Shown: positions 1 to 11,830, counted from the first letter of the stretch. The stretch: 64,000 nt of DNA from Rotaria sordida (GCA_905250125.1 CAJNOL010000659.1:44019-108018); one strand, 5' to 3'. Translations and numbers: made by a program. The notes: generated by a model not told the origin, from the sequence alone.

Positions 1-613
1 CATTTGGTTTCGTACAGATATCGTGGATAACACGTGCTCCATGACTATTATCAGTAACCTGTGTGGTTTCTTTCACCAGGACGATCAAGAAACGAGGATT
101 TCGTACGAATGATTCCGCAATCTTTTCTACTGCTTGTCGATTCTCAGCAACTTTATCACCACCAACTAAACCCGGTATATCAATAATTTCGAAATCCGTA
201 TATTCAGCACTTTCGATCTCAATCCATTCTGGTTCTTGACGAAAACCTCCCGTTGTGGCATATTCTTCTTGAATATGTTTCATTAATTGTTGTAAATAAT
301 TCGCCAGTTGAGAAGCAGTGATACCAGTTGGTCGAATAATACGAAGTTCACCAATGGGCAAAGTCGGATTATAGACGAGTCGATAAGCAACTGGACAACG
401 TGTGGCAACATCAGCTTGTGAGAACGAACATGGAAATCGAAGAAAATTTTGAACTAACATCGACTTGCCCGTCGATGTTTCGCCAACAATTACCAATTGA
501 GGCACCTCGAGTTCGTTTTCGACTTTATATTTTTTAGCTATTGCTCGAAGTTGTGTGTATGCCTCGAACGCAGCCCGATCAATAACAGATTCATGAGAGA
601 TTGAATGTGCCAT
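1..613 (-). CDS. Dynamin-like large GTPase, N-terminal part (runs off the left edge)
   Basis: The reading frame is open from an ATG at 613 to the window edge (204 codons, no stop), so only the N-terminal GTPase domain is present. The P-loop GETSTGKS lies at residues 44-51. A switch-I-like ATRCP with Thr71 follows, and the G3 motif DIPGL is at 145-149. The stretch after G3, ending in an IVLVKETTQVTD-like segment, fits the dynamin G domain. The family normally binds and hydrolyses GTP to remodel membranes or, in Mx-like members, to act in defence; which subtype this is cannot be told without the stalk. A splice-acceptor-like TTTTCATTCAG ends 2 nt before the ATG, which fixes the start and suggests a trans-spliced leader or a 5'UTR intron. 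The P-loop has Glu-Thr where classical dynamins have Asp-Gln, so this is a divergent member. Confidence 0.85.
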   Translation of the reverse strand, partial: MAHSISHESVIDRAAFEAYTQLRAIAKKYKVENELEVPQLVIVGETSTGKSMLVQNFLRFPCSFSQADVATRCPVAYRLVYNPTLPIGELRIIRPTGITASQLANYLQQLMKHIQEEYATTGGFRQEPEWIEIESAEYTDFEIIDIPGLVGGDKVAENRQAVEKIAESFVRNPRFLIVLVKETTQVTDNSHGARVIHDICTKPN

Positions 614-640
614 TGCTGAATGAAAATGAATAGTAATTTG
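614..640 (-). promoter_or_regulatory. 3' splice acceptor just upstream of the dynamin-like ATG
   Basis: On the minus strand a T-rich tract ends in CAG, followed by CA and then the ATG. Only 2 nt separate the acceptor from the start codon. This fits spliced-leader trans-splicing, which is known in bdelloid rotifers, or a 5'UTR intron. No RNA evidence is available. Confidence 0.45.
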
Positions 641-1247
641 TTGTTATTTGTCGAGACGTTTTCTTTTTGAATGAGGTCCTGCCAGCAGTAGTAGTTCTTT
701 TATATAGTGACAAATCTATTAAAGACTCTTTATAGTACCGTGATTTTTTCATTTGTTAGGAAGAAAAAAAGAAAGCAAGGCCGTCAACAACATGTCAAAA
801 CAGTCATGAATCACTGTGCGTCAACAGCAATTAAAAACACCGATAATGAAGGCTTCTTGCGGAGCGAACACAATCAATGAGCATGAATCGTTCTTCATAA
901 AATAGGTTTCAGCTCGAGCTATACGATAACCTTTCATATTTGTAAAGATGGTGATTTGCTGTTAATTTATTTTAAATCTAAATTTTTTAAATTTATTTAA
1001 GTACAGTTAAAATAAATTTATGTAAATCAAATTTAAATTTTGGATTTATTAAATTTTTGTACACGTAAACTGATCGCCTCTACACCCACACTCACATCCT
1101 AAGGAACAAGAACCAACTTGAAAATTCGTTTCTATGCGTTTTCGAGCATCCAGGAAGGTTTACATATACCTATTCTTCCCATACTATGGGTTATTTAATT
1201 TCAATCTGAATTTAAACAGAAAAAGAGCACTTGATTTCAAATTGAAA
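641..1247. other. Intergenic, no gene seen
   Basis: No supported ORF. At about 970-1060 there is an AT-only imperfect inverted repeat. At 1082-1099 there is an isolated C-rich arm (ACACCCACACTCACATCC) resembling one side of the TGTGGG hairpins found further right, here without its G-rich partner. Confidence 0.6.
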
Positions 1248-1332
1248 TAAGGAACTAAGGGGACTAAGGGGACTAAGGAGACTAAGGAGACTAAGGGGAC
1301 TAAGGGGACTAAGGAGACTAAGGAGACTAAGG
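1248..1332. repeat. 9-bp minisatellite, (ACTAAGGRG)n
   Basis: About nine tandem copies of a 9-bp unit, alternating GGGG and GGAG variants, run directly into the assembly gap. The array was probably too long to assemble, so its real length is unknown. Any ORF translated across it (Leu-Ser-rich) is an artefact of the repeat. Confidence 0.95.
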
Positions 1333-1432
1333 NNNNNNNNNNNNNNNNNNNNNNNNNNNNNNNNNNNNNNNNNNNNNNNNNNNNNNNNNNNNNNNNNNNN
1401 NNNNNNNNNNNNNNNNNNNNNNNNNNNNNNNN
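1333..1432. other. Assembly gap of 100 N
   Basis: Exactly 100 N, the usual placeholder for a gap of unknown size. It follows the minisatellite, so the gap probably contains more of the same array. Confidence 0.99.
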
Positions 1433-1960
1433 TGCACCTATTGAAGCTCACTCTACTGATTCTGATGCTTCATATCGATTATGTTCCTCACCCTTGCAAT
1501 TGCGTAATAGGAGGGAAAAAGATCAAATAAGATTAAGATCGGTTTTTTGAATATGTTTTGTTCAGTCGAGCTATTTCGTTTGTTCCCCTTCTTCCAGTAA
1601 AGGTATTTTCCCAAAAGAAAACTAACCGAACAAGACATGAATCAAGATACGAATGTTCAATTTATGATGTTGGACTTTGCGTTGATCCATGATTTCGTAT
1701 TTATCATAACTGAACTTTTGAGCGAAACGTTCAATTTTGAAAACGCATTTTTCTAGGACAAAGTTTTTTGTGCTTTGTTATTGAGAAGCGATTTCTGTTT
1801 TCTATATAAAACAATAAAATATGTTTGTCCGATAACGTCTTTTACTATCCTTAATTATCTACGAATTTGTAAAAGTTATTTTGCAAAAAGTTTACCAGAT
1901 AGTTTTAAAAAAAAACTTAACAGTCAAGTGGTTAAAATGGTTATTTTTTGACTAAGCGAT
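1433..1960. other. Intergenic, no gene seen
   Basis: AT-rich sequence with no convincing coding potential on either strand. Confidence 0.5.
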
Positions 1961-1961
1961 G

Positions 1962-2551
1962 GATGTGTTTGCATTATTCGTTAATAAGGTCAGATATACT
2001 CAGGTCAAATTACAGTTCTCATCATTAAACTAAGAAATTTAAAATATAGGCTTCTGCTACCATGCCTAGATCAAAATATTCGAATTTTAGGATATTTTCA
2101 CCGTATCTAAAGTACTCACAAATCAAAATTTTAGCAGAATTTTTTTTCTGTTTTCGTCATAATTGAATAGAGCTTGTCAAGGCATATAAGAAAAAGTATG
2201 TTTCAAATTCAAAAAACAAATATTTTACGAAGTCTACGATAATATTATTTTCAGATATATAGGAAAATAGACTCAGAATTTTGATTTTCACAAGGAGTGT
2301 TTTGAATTCGAAACATACTTTTTCTTATATAACTCGACGAGCTCTATACAACCATGATGAAAAAAGGAAAAAAATTCTGCTAAAATTTTGATTTGCGAGC
2401 ACGTTTCATATAATGTAAATATCGTAAAATTCGAATATCATGGTCTAGGCGTGGTAACAAAAGCTTATATTTTAAATTTCTTAGTTTAATTATGAGAGCT
2501 GTAATTTGACCCGAATATATCTAAACTTATTAACTGACAATACGAACACCT
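1962..2551. repeat. Large imperfect palindrome (fold-back element 1)
   Basis: Arms of about 255 bp face each other around a loop at roughly 2220-2290. Left-arm sequence such as TTAATAAGGTCAGATATACT returns in reverse complement at about 2513-2532, and the inner arms share the TATAAGAAAAAGTATGTTTC block. Divergence between arms is roughly 10-20% by eye with small indels. No ORF and no clear target duplication were seen. It could be a fold-back or MITE element or an old inverted duplication. Confidence 0.85.
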
Positions 2552-4534
2552 CTATCACAAGCATTCTAAATGTTCAACTCATCTTTTGACTTGTTCTCTT
2601 CGTACAACATTTATATTATATTCAATGTACTCTGTATAGAACTGTTTGTACATTTTTTCATTTATATCAACTGCTAATGTAAGTCATTCGTCAAGAGACA
2701 AAAATTGATTAAAATAGACTTGAAACATATTACATTATTTTATTCAAAACAGGGTATTGAACAGATTTCTATTTTTCAGCGAACTGCTATTATCTATGGC
2801 CGACCTCTCGGTATGTGTTAGATATTACTCGGCAACGTAAAATTTAATTGTGAGATCTAATTTTCAATGCTACTTCGAATTAATTGAAAAAAATTTGAAC
2901 TCATGTTCATTTAACTCAGAGAGATATGAAAGAAGAGATAGATCGTGCTAATAAATTAGACAAATAATTTATTCGAAAGAAAATTTCTCAAACGTCTAAA
3001 TTGTTCAAAAATCAGAGGATCGAGTTTTTTTTTGTTCTGTTCTTTCGTTTATAGTTTAACATGTTCTGAATTCTATTAAGTAAAGCAGCGGGTAACATGT
3101 TACTACTAGATCATTTTCGTTTTAAATGAATTGAATTTGTTCTCTTGTTCCTTCTCGATCACATGTTCTTCGTTTGAAGACAAACGCCTATCATCGATCA
3201 ATTGTAATAAACTAATCAGATAATTTAGATATAGAGAAAACAGAAAGACAAGAAAAAATAATATTCCAGTGATCATTTGGTTATAAACAGATATAATAAT
3301 AAATGAATACATAAAGACGATGATAAATAAACAATTATCTCGAAATAAAAATTTATTCTGACTAAAAGCTAAGAATATTGTACCTCATTCGTAAAGAAAG
3401 TGTAAACGACTCAAAATCTCGATTATTCGTTCATTAAAAGGATTATCTTATTCTTAAACCATCATTTGAAGAAATCGTCGAATGAAATTTAAGAACAATT
3501 TAATGAAAAAAAAAACTCCAATTAGTTGAAACGTTAATGTAACAGCTAGGAATTCATTTCTCTCTGTAAAATTACAAGTAGGCATAGACATACGTCAATT
3601 GCTCATTTTATAAAGATGCATATACATTAGTCACGAATATATATATGTAACTAAAAGTACTCTTCGTGTATGTTACTGAGTCTCTCGTTTGATACGAAAT
3701 AAATGTTAAAGGAAAAATTAGAATAATGCAAAAATCATAAAAACCTGTCCAATCAAATACTTGATAATTTTACATATGTATGTAAACGTCGGTAACAGAC
3801 GAAGGATTTTTAATGCTTTGATTTACGTTTTTGTATTTGGTGGAGATAAATGAAATATACTGCAAGTAAAAAAGATTGCGTTTTTTTTTCAATCATAGAC
3901 ATTCGATTTTCAAGGAAAAACTTTTAAATATGGTGCGTATCATGAAGAGTACGATTCTCCTCGATTTGAGAATTGTCGATTCATTGTTAAAGTCATGTAA
4001 AAAGTAGTTCTTTTTAGTTATTTCTAAATTTTCCTTCATCATGATCACAAAATTCGATTGACTCTTATTCGGTGAATTTTGAACTATATTCTTAACAATT
4101 ATGTAGAATATGAACTCTTGTAAGCAAAGACTAGTAAATCGTGTAATTTTTAGAAATTATACACATATTTAAATCAAATCAAATTTCCAAAAAAATAGAC
4201 TTGGTGATCATAAAATGGTCAAAATGGTTCACGAACGATTCAATACGCATTCTAATGGTCACTTTACCATTTTTCGCTAAAAAAAAATGTATTTTAATGG
4301 CCATTTCCTCATTATTCACTTGGCAGAGATGATCCAATATCATCTCTTCTTTCCATACGATATTATTAAGTTGAAATGTTCTAGTTCATTCGAAAGAGAA
4401 AAAAAGTTCTTAACTGAAAGTTGCCGATGTTCTGTAATATACGTATTAGTTACAAAATAATTTATATATTTTTGTGTAAAATTTGATGATAATAAAAATG
4501 TAATTCGATCAAAAGAGTCTTTAATAAAGAAAAC
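2552..4534. other. Intergenic, no supported gene
   Basis: AT-rich. A minus-strand ATG ORF at 3106-3312 (68 aa) has one hydrophobic segment and a charged tail, but nothing in its composition or context shows that it is a gene. Nothing else recognisable. Confidence 0.45.
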
Positions 4535-5824
4535 TTAGATAGAAGATTTCAGTATCTGAGGATGCCGTTGATCTTCTTTGACGGAGATATCGTTCGGTTC
4601 GAATACAATCCAATCATATAAGCCTGTTTCATAAAATCCCATTTTAGCCGCTAATCCCACTGATTTTTGATTATTTAAAGCTGTATACCCAAAAACACGT
4701 TCCTGCATTTTTAACATTTCTGTCGTTAATAGAACACTTAACAGAGATGCGAGTCCGAGTCGACGAGCTTCAGGAAGCGTATATACCATGTCGAAAGAAC
4801 CATCGTATAGCAAAAGTCGCCAACCAATTAGTTTGCCATCAAGATATGCACCTGTTTTTTTTTAAAATTTACAATCAAGCTCGTTTTACACTATTCAAGA
4901 AAGATTTAGAACTGAAGAAGCATTCATTCTGGAAATATTTTTAAAAAATTCATATCAATAATTTCACAGAATATTTTCTCAAGAAGGATTCTGAACTTGC
5001 ATTTTCTTCTTAAGAATATTTTCCAAAATAAAATCTTGATCATTATAAAACTATGTTGACATAAATAGATCAAAACTTACCCATGGTGCATAATTTTTTA
5101 ATCGAAAATTGAATTTGATCTATGGTATACATATCATATGATTTGTAACCTCCAACTTCCATAATAATGTATGCATCTTCTGATTTCAATGGTCGAATTT
5201 CAATTCCTATAATTGCAAATTCAGAATAATTTTAAATATTTTTTTGAAATACATTGTTACCTGGTGGAACTGTTGTTGAAAGTATTTTCAATTTTTCCAT
5301 AAATACATTTTTGTCTAATTGAAATTGAATATATGTCCATATTTCATAGTTACTAATTTTCTTCTCTTCTATAAATTGTTCGATTATCGGTGTTATATTA
5401 CGTTGTTCAATAGCACAAAACATAAGTTTCTGATTCCATGGAATACATTTTATTAACATTTCAACAAGAACATTTTTCGTATATTCTTTGTCACAAACAA
5501 TTGCAACATTCCGAATATAATTTTGAGTAAGATTCCAATTGGGAACGAGACCAGGCATAGAATAGAGTATTATAACGCATTTGATTTCAGTCGGATGATT
5601 AACAAAGATCTGTGGATAAATATCTTCTCGAGTAATTATCTTCGAGTAGACATATGTAAGTAGTTGACAAGGAAGAAGCGATTGAGGTAATTGATCTCTC
5701 TAAAATACAATATTAAAAAATCTATTTTATTGAAATATTTTCAATGAAAAGAAAAAAAAATTACCAAAAATTTTAATACTGTCAATAGATTATCTGTGTT
5801 GAAAATATTCACTTCGATGCACAT
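4535..5824 (-). CDS. Glycine N-acyltransferase-like protein (GNAT fold), 4 exons
   Basis: Splicing 5765-5824, 5261-5699, 5081-5206 and 4535-4851 gives 313 aa, close to the usual ~295 aa of the GLYAT family. All three introns (65, 54 and 229 bp) begin GT and end AG, and their phases agree. The N-terminal half matches the GLYAT-type substrate domain; the C-terminal half is a GNAT acyl-CoA domain with a PEARRLGLASLL motif A and the ALNNQKS...MGF ending typical of the fold. The family transfers acyl groups from acyl-CoA to glycine or other amines in detoxification. The start is the ATG at 5824; no nearer in-frame ATG would keep the N-terminal leader. The substrate cannot be told. Host-like intron content argues for an ordinary animal gene. 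Confidence 0.8.
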
Positions 5825-8100
5825 GTTTTTTTTTCTCTCGTCTTATACACGTTCTATACGATACGATACGATAAAACAAAAATGCTTTCAAAAGTAATAT
5901 CATGAATAAAAGTAGGCAAAACTACTTTTCATTCCTTATGTAAATAATATAGTCAATGTGAACGCACATGTTTGGTGCATCTACAGTTTAGATGCTATTT
6001 TGGCCTTCGCTTGAAGCATTGCATATTGTGTGTCAGATGATAAGAATTTGTTAAAACAAATTGCAAGGCAATTTTGCAACAAATTTTGACGTATTTATGA
6101 CTTGGGATCTTTTATATTTCTCTTTTAAAAATTTTGATTGTGTCTTTTGAGAAAGTCAGACAATTTCAATTGTTTCTTTTTCAAAAAAAAACCAAATAGA
6201 TTAGGTAAAATTGTATTGTGTTAATCAATAGAGATGTATTGATTATACATGGATGAGTTATCAACAAAAAAAATTGACAAGTTCTTATTGTTCTCCAATC
6301 AACAAACAAGAACAACAGCAGTTATGGTGATGAAGCTGTCGATACATTTACTTCGTTCTTTCTTAATCAAAATAGATTTTCATCAGAGATGTATCAACAG
6401 ATGATAGCTCTTGTCGTCGATGTCGTAGTAAGTATTCATGCTCAACAGCAGTGTGACTTACAGATTGAATAGCTAGTTGTATCATTATCTGAAAACTGCT
6501 CATCTCATGACGTATTAATCAAAATCATATCATCAAACAAAATGCATCAATTCTTTTTTTCGTCTTGCTTACAATATGTGTGAATAACAGAAAGTTCACA
6601 AACAAAATATTAATATTATGTTGTTTTGAAGAAGACAATTGAATAATTCGATTTCATTGCTATGTTGAGATTTGCGTGCAATGTTCAACTTAAAGATGTC
6701 CTTCACAGATATCTGTATATCTCAAGTACTTTGACAGATTTATGCAATTGTCCTCTTCGATTGAATCTGATTAGCGAGTACAAAATCTGAAAGTTGCTAA
6801 TTAGCTTTTTTGCAAGACCGATCGTTTTCTATGTAAGATGTGGTCGAACTGGCATTTTCCCGTATAGTGAATCCTGAAAATATTTTTGGGTACCAACACG
6901 TCTAAAAACATGCTTCTTCCTGCACTTGAAACGCATTTGTCAGCAAGAATTTAGTACGTTGGAACGTACTCTTTCGAAAGAAATGAGACTAAACACATTA
7001 AAAAAGTAAATAGATTCGTTTAAGAGCGGTAAAACATGAATCGCGTTTACTGTGTTCTTGTATAGATGCGTTTGAATGCGTGTTAATGGAAACATTTGGC
7101 GCTTCTAAATACTTTTTCTCCAGTTTTCTTCCAGAACATGTATCTAGAAGCGTCAGATGTTTCATCTTAGTTCCATCCAAACACCTCTGATCTGCGTTTG
7201 GTATTTTACCTAGGATGTCACCACCTCCATATCCACCGTATTGTCCTCTTCACATATTGCTCTGATGAATAGGCGAATGCAAACGGTAAACAGTGTGTGT
7301 ATGGATTGAGAAATATCATATTGTCTCCTACATATATGTATATAGGATTCATCGGTGCTGCTTATTAGCAATATTCAAAGCTAAGAGCATGAAAAGAGTA
7401 GCCAATTGAGCGTGATTGTTTCTGATTTAACAGTTGTGAATTCAAACCGATACACTGTTTGATAGTCACACTTTGTGATGAAGCCCTCTCCCCTCCCGGT
7501 AAAAAAGGCTATTTTCGTGAGAAACATCGATATTGAGATAAATGTATGGTACAACAGTCAGACGTCTGAACTTTTACATTCAACGTGGCTTTTTAGTTGA
7601 AACCCTGTTTTTGGCTAAAATTTTGAATAATTTCGGTCGCGCGCTAACCAAGGAGATAGATGCTCATCCACACGTTTTCGATTCAATAGACTCATTCGAT
7701 AGAGAACATCTTTTACATATACTCTCCAATTTTGACGTTATTTGAGTGTACTTGGTCCGAGTTGTAGGGACCATAAGATTGATTTTTTGACGAAACTTTT
7801 GCCTCCAGATGTGCCTAGTATTTGGCTGATTTCGAACATGAAATACGAGAAAGACAACTTTCTATATATGAATCCATAGAGGATTTCTTCCGCTATTTAA
7901 CACGTACTGAATGAACTTCAAAGAAGGACTCTATCATATCATTTATTGATCAATACTTTGAAAAAGACAGCCTGTTTTTGCCCTCGAAAAGCTTTCAATA
8001 GTGTTTTTATAATATCAATAGAGTGATAAATATATTTTGTATAATGAGGGGTATGTCTTTAATGTTCTGTTTCTCCGTTGCTATGGTGTGTAATGGGGGC
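5825..8100. other. Intergenic, no supported gene
   Basis: No recognised gene. A 65-codon plus-strand frame without ATG at about 6275-6471 has protein-like composition and may be a decayed exon, but I do not recognise it. A plus-strand 67-aa ORF at 7542-7745 has no family resemblance. Confidence 0.4.
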
Positions 8101-8135
8101 CTGTCTGTCAGGGAGAAGGGGGGAGCCGCCAAAAC

Positions 8136-8550
8136 TTGAACTTAAAGCTTGCACTCACTATTTGCTTCGAAAATATATGTGAGTTCCACAAAACTGTTGC
8201 TTCATCATTATCAAATGATTCATCGCATTCATTAACAACTATAGATAAGAAAAATAAGAATTTAACAACACAAAAAAAGATAAATAAAACATTAAGTATT
8301 AATAAAGAACGTAAAAGTTTATTTGATTTTGATGAAATCAATCAAAATATTAATAAAGAAAAACCAATTGGTAAGACTTTTATTATTGAGTATCGATTTA
8401 ATGGAAAAAAATGCATCATAGTTTATAGTTTGAATTTGATTCTTAATAGGTCATCTCATGGATATCTTCGAAGAAGTTGCGCAAATTTATTCAAACATTC
8501 TCTCACTGGAACAACAGATGAGGAAAAGCATACAAGGAGGAGAAGGCAAA
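8136..8550 (+). pseudogene. Truncated host-type gene fragment of unknown function, 2 exons
   Basis: A Lys/Asn-rich coding segment ends at 8370 with a GTAAG donor. A 79-bp intron with a TTCTTAATAG acceptor follows, and the next exon starts at 8450. Joined in phase, the frame reads ...KEKPIG then HLMDIFEEVAQIYSNILSLE and on to QQMRKSIQGGE, a helical, clearly protein-like sequence. The frame then runs into DNA that is the reverse strand of the GNAT gene at about 8550, so the natural C-terminus is lost. I do not recognise the family. The 5' limit is uncertain; 8136 is simply the first ATG of the frame. The clean intron suggests a real eukaryotic gene cut by the arrival of the neighbouring gene. 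Confidence 0.5.
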
Positions 8551-8553
8551 CTT

Positions 8554-8997
8554 CTATTGGTGGCTGTTTCTGCTCATTTCCACATGTGGAATGCCACAAT
8601 CATCGTATTCGCCGCTGATCACGCGAAAACCCAAATGTTCATAGAATGGAATAGCATGAGTTTGAGCGCTAATTACTTGTGTCTTCATTCCTCGCCTTTC
8701 TGCTTCCTTGATCGCAGCCTGCATTAGTCGTTCACCAATTTTCATTCTACGATACTCCGGCAAAACAGCCACCCGTCCAATGTGACCGTCAGCCAATAAG
8801 CGTGTAGTTCCCATTAATTTTCCGCTTTTGCTGTCTTCAGCAAGAAAATGTCGGCAGACGGCATCATTTTCATCCCACTCGAGTTCTTCAGGTATATTTT
8901 GTTCTTCAATGAAGACAGTTTGGCGGATAAAACGTAATGCTACTTGGTCTTTTTCCCAGTCCGCTAAACGTATTATACAGTAGTTAGCAGCAGTCAT
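8554..8997 (-). CDS. Bacterial-type GNAT family N-acetyltransferase, intronless
   Basis: A 147-aa single-exon ORF of bacterial GNAT length. The N-terminal part has the FIRQTVFIEEQNIPEELEWD segment typical of ElaA-like and related proteobacterial acetyltransferases, followed by AVCRHFLA. Acetyl-CoA motif A is VAVLPEYRRMKIGERLM (residues 76-92). The C-terminal HAIPFYEHLGF at 114-124 is the usual end of the fold. The family acetylates amino groups of small molecules or proteins; the substrate is unknown. Oddity: the first Gly of the pyrophosphate loop is Lys86. Starting at the ATG at 8997 gives the expected N-terminus, and a TTTTCTAG acceptor lies 8 nt upstream. The bacterial resemblance and lack of introns make horizontal transfer likely. 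It abuts the truncated plus-strand gene tail to tail with almost no 3'UTR. Confidence 0.85.
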   Translation of the reverse strand: MTAANYCIIRLADWEKDQVALRFIRQTVFIEEQNIPEELEWDENDAVCRHFLAEDSKSGKLMGTTRLLADGHIGRVAVLPEYRRMKIGERLMQAAIKEAERRGMKTQVISAQTHAIPFYEHLGFRVISGEYDDCGIPHVEMSRNSHQ

Positions 8998-9030
8998 CAG
9001 TGAATCTAGAAAATAAAAGATGTAAAAAAA
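8998..9030 (-). promoter_or_regulatory. 3' splice acceptor just upstream of the GNAT ATG
   Basis: On the minus strand a pyrimidine tract ending TTTTCTAG is followed by 8 nt and then the ATG. It suggests that the foreign gene is processed by trans-splicing or carries a 5'UTR intron. Confidence 0.5.
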
Positions 9031-11209
9031 ATTTCGTGTATCTTCTTCAGCATGTTGCTCATAAACCTAATGTCATTCTATATGTGTTCTTCGAAAACCT
9101 GTCTCCAAAAGACGAGAAGAAAACTTCAAATTTGACCTCATAAGAACCGCATTTAATCAGATAATTAAGATGGAGAACGAATATAGGCATCTGACATTTA
9201 TGATTCGAAAAAAAATGTGTAGGAATCTCCTAGTTTCCACATACACATATCGTGGCTACGTGTATGACACAGCTGTCGCGGCAGAAGTCTGTCCATACTC
9301 TAAAATAGCTTATTTTCACTCTCTCGATGTAATAAGTATACGAATGCAGTTTTTTTTAACTGACGTCGCCTTCAATTATCGATTGATATAAGGGCTGGTC
9401 AATTTGTTCACGATTTACTATGTGTCATAAAAAAATTCCTATCAACACGGGTCAATCGGAAGGTTCGTTGTATTTTTCTATTCAGATGTTTGAAGTTTGG
9501 CAGAGGGTATCTAAACCATTGCTGAGAAAAGCAACTGTCTATGTAATAGATGTTTTTGTTCTAAAACAGGCACGCGCGTTTCTCAGAAAACGATTTAAGT
9601 TCCTTTTTGCCAATTTCGAGCTCTTGGGCAAAAAAAATACAGCTTATTTTTTGCAAACTATTCGGTTAGTAGGAGTTGCTTTTATGTTGTGTGGTAAATC
9701 ATGTCAGACTTGTTCGGTTAACCTATTATAGATACTAAACAATATAGTCATTATCTCAATCTACAACAATACTGCCCAAAGTGAAATTTGTGATAGCATG
9801 ACATCTTTCCAAGCGTCAACGCTCTTCCACGTGCTCTGCTTATGACTCAACACTTTTACCAACGAATATGAGCATTTTCTGCATCCTTCGCTCGTGTCTT
9901 TTTACGTAAGAGTCGAAATTAGTGTGTCCATAGCGAACACCTAAAATTCTAACGGATGCATCAGAAGAACACATTCGCTTCTTCATCTGATAGTATAAAC
10001 TTCGGTCAAGAAGCCTTAATTGAATCCACGAGTAAGAACAAATAAAGGAAGAAGAACAGTGCAACAATACATATACGAAAATATTACTCAGCTCTTCTCC
10101 ACAACCACACTCTAAAATAGTTTAATACAAAACTTTAAAAGATTCTTCTAGTGGATAAACAGGAAGAATCTTCTAAGATGTCGTATCAAACCCCTAACAA
10201 AGGTTTTCGTAGAGAAACTACAAAACCTTTTTCATTCTATCATTCTTAAGATTATGTACGCAAATACAGAGCTTTTACGATTCGGTACTAAATCTTCTTT
10301 TAGAATGAAGAGTTTTGTATGAAACCTTACAAGGTTCGTCTTGTCGATGCAAGGAAAAAACCTATTTCTTAGAATGCAGAGAGTATTAGCCCATATTTTT
10401 GGGGCTTTTTCTTTCCTTAATGAAATCTATCGACTGGCAAAAGACGTACTCGATTAACTTTTACCACTTTGGAATATTCCATGTCAGGTACATCGAATCA
10501 AACTTTCGCGATGGATTGCCTTAATGCATCTGGATTTTGATTTTTTTTCAGATAAGGAGGAAAGTTTTTCTATGTGCGAGTAGCTCTCTGCCAATTTGGC
10601 ACGTTTTTAATCGATTGCGCTGCAATTGCAGTAAAATGCGCCTATCTCTCAGCTACTTCAACGTTATGACTTTTCGCGCAATTCTCTTTTCTATCATCTT
10701 GTAACTGATCTTTTCCAGGAGAATGATTTTCCAGCTGATTTTGGGATTTTCACCTATTTCACAATTTTTGTGTGTACTGTGGCGTCATTGTGGACAATTA
10801 CGCCGTATATAGGTACTTCGAAATGGCAACAATTGAGAATATAATTTCGACAAACAGATCCCTAATTTTTTCTATCTTGGAAAAATGTTGAATTACAAAT
10901 TGAAAATTACTAGCATAAACTATCCATATCTCTCCATTCTCACAAAACCTATTTTTGCGCCTTTATGGCTCTTTTTATTCTTTTGGGTAAATGGGAGAAG
11001 ATAGCAATAACCATATTGATGGTGTGTCATGTGTTTGTCTTTAAAATGTTTTATAACTAGGTGTGATGCTGTTTTATCTTGATATGGGTTTGCTGCTGGC
11101 AAATGGAGATACTCGATTTATTTTGCGCAGGCACCTGAGCAGAATCGATAAAGGTCACACATCTCTTTCTTTCTATTTGCATATGTTAGTTTATTCTGGT
11201 TTGCTCTCA
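9031..11209. other. Intergenic with two adjacent short hairpins
   Basis: No supported gene; the ORFs at 9170-9391, 9420-9731 and 9840-10067 show no family features. Two short hairpins lie side by side. At 10139-10172, AAGATTCTTC and its exact complement are separated by 14 nt. At 10199-10230, AAAGGTTTTCGTAG pairs with CTACAAAACCTTT across a 5-nt loop with one bulge. Confidence 0.5.
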
Positions 11210-11830
11210 CAAGGGAGCATTCTTAAGTGCCCTGCTCTAATTTCGTTCGTTAATATATCATTCGATAAAGGACCTCGAGTAGATGAAAAGCCTGAAAAAA
11301 ATCGACCGACAGCTTTTTCTTTGCTAGTTATGACCGTTTTATTCAATTTTGGGACTTTGGCAGGAAATTTCCGAAAATATCAAATTCAAGAATTTCGACC
11401 TGAAATTCTCTCCATAGATAGATCTACTAGTCGTTAAAATTATCTGAAAGTTGCAGCCAAAACAAATGTTTCTTTCCCGACATATTGAATTTTCAAATAA
11501 ATTTGATGTTTGTGACCTGCCTGTGAAAAGTGATTATTTCTTGAAAATTTAATGTCTTGAGAAAGAAACATTCGTTTTGCCTAAAACTTCTAGATGATTC
11601 TAATGACCAGTAGATCTATCTATGGGGAAAAGCTTAGATCAAAATTCTTGAATTGAATATTTTCGGAAGTCCCTTGTCACAGCCGTAAAATTCAGTAAAA
11701 CGGTCATAGCTACGGAAGAAAAAGCTGTCGATCGAAATCCGTTCAAAATTTTTACTTAATCGAGATTCCCTATCGAATGATATACTAACGAACGAAATCG
11801 GAGTGGGACACTTGGGAATGTTTTCTCTTC
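11210..11830. repeat. Large imperfect palindrome (fold-back element 2)
   Basis: Two arms of about 295 bp flank a loop at roughly 11505-11530. Shared blocks include ATTTCGTTCGTTAATATATC (left) against its complement at 11775-11795, and CAAATGTTTCTTTC near 11465 against its complement near 11565. The arms are diverged. No ORF spans the element convincingly: the 124-aa plus-strand ORF at 11063-11437 is made of arm sequence. Its ends do not match those of the palindrome at 1962-2551. Confidence 0.85.

Noticed and set aside
1212..1451. ORF across the 9-bp minisatellite and N gap
   Set aside because: Its Leu-Ser repeats are just the translated minisatellite, and part of it is unknown sequence.
3106..3312. 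68-aa minus-strand ORF with a hydrophobic segment
   Set aside because: Short, no family resemblance, no splice or context support; AT-rich DNA gives such hydrophobic frames by chance.
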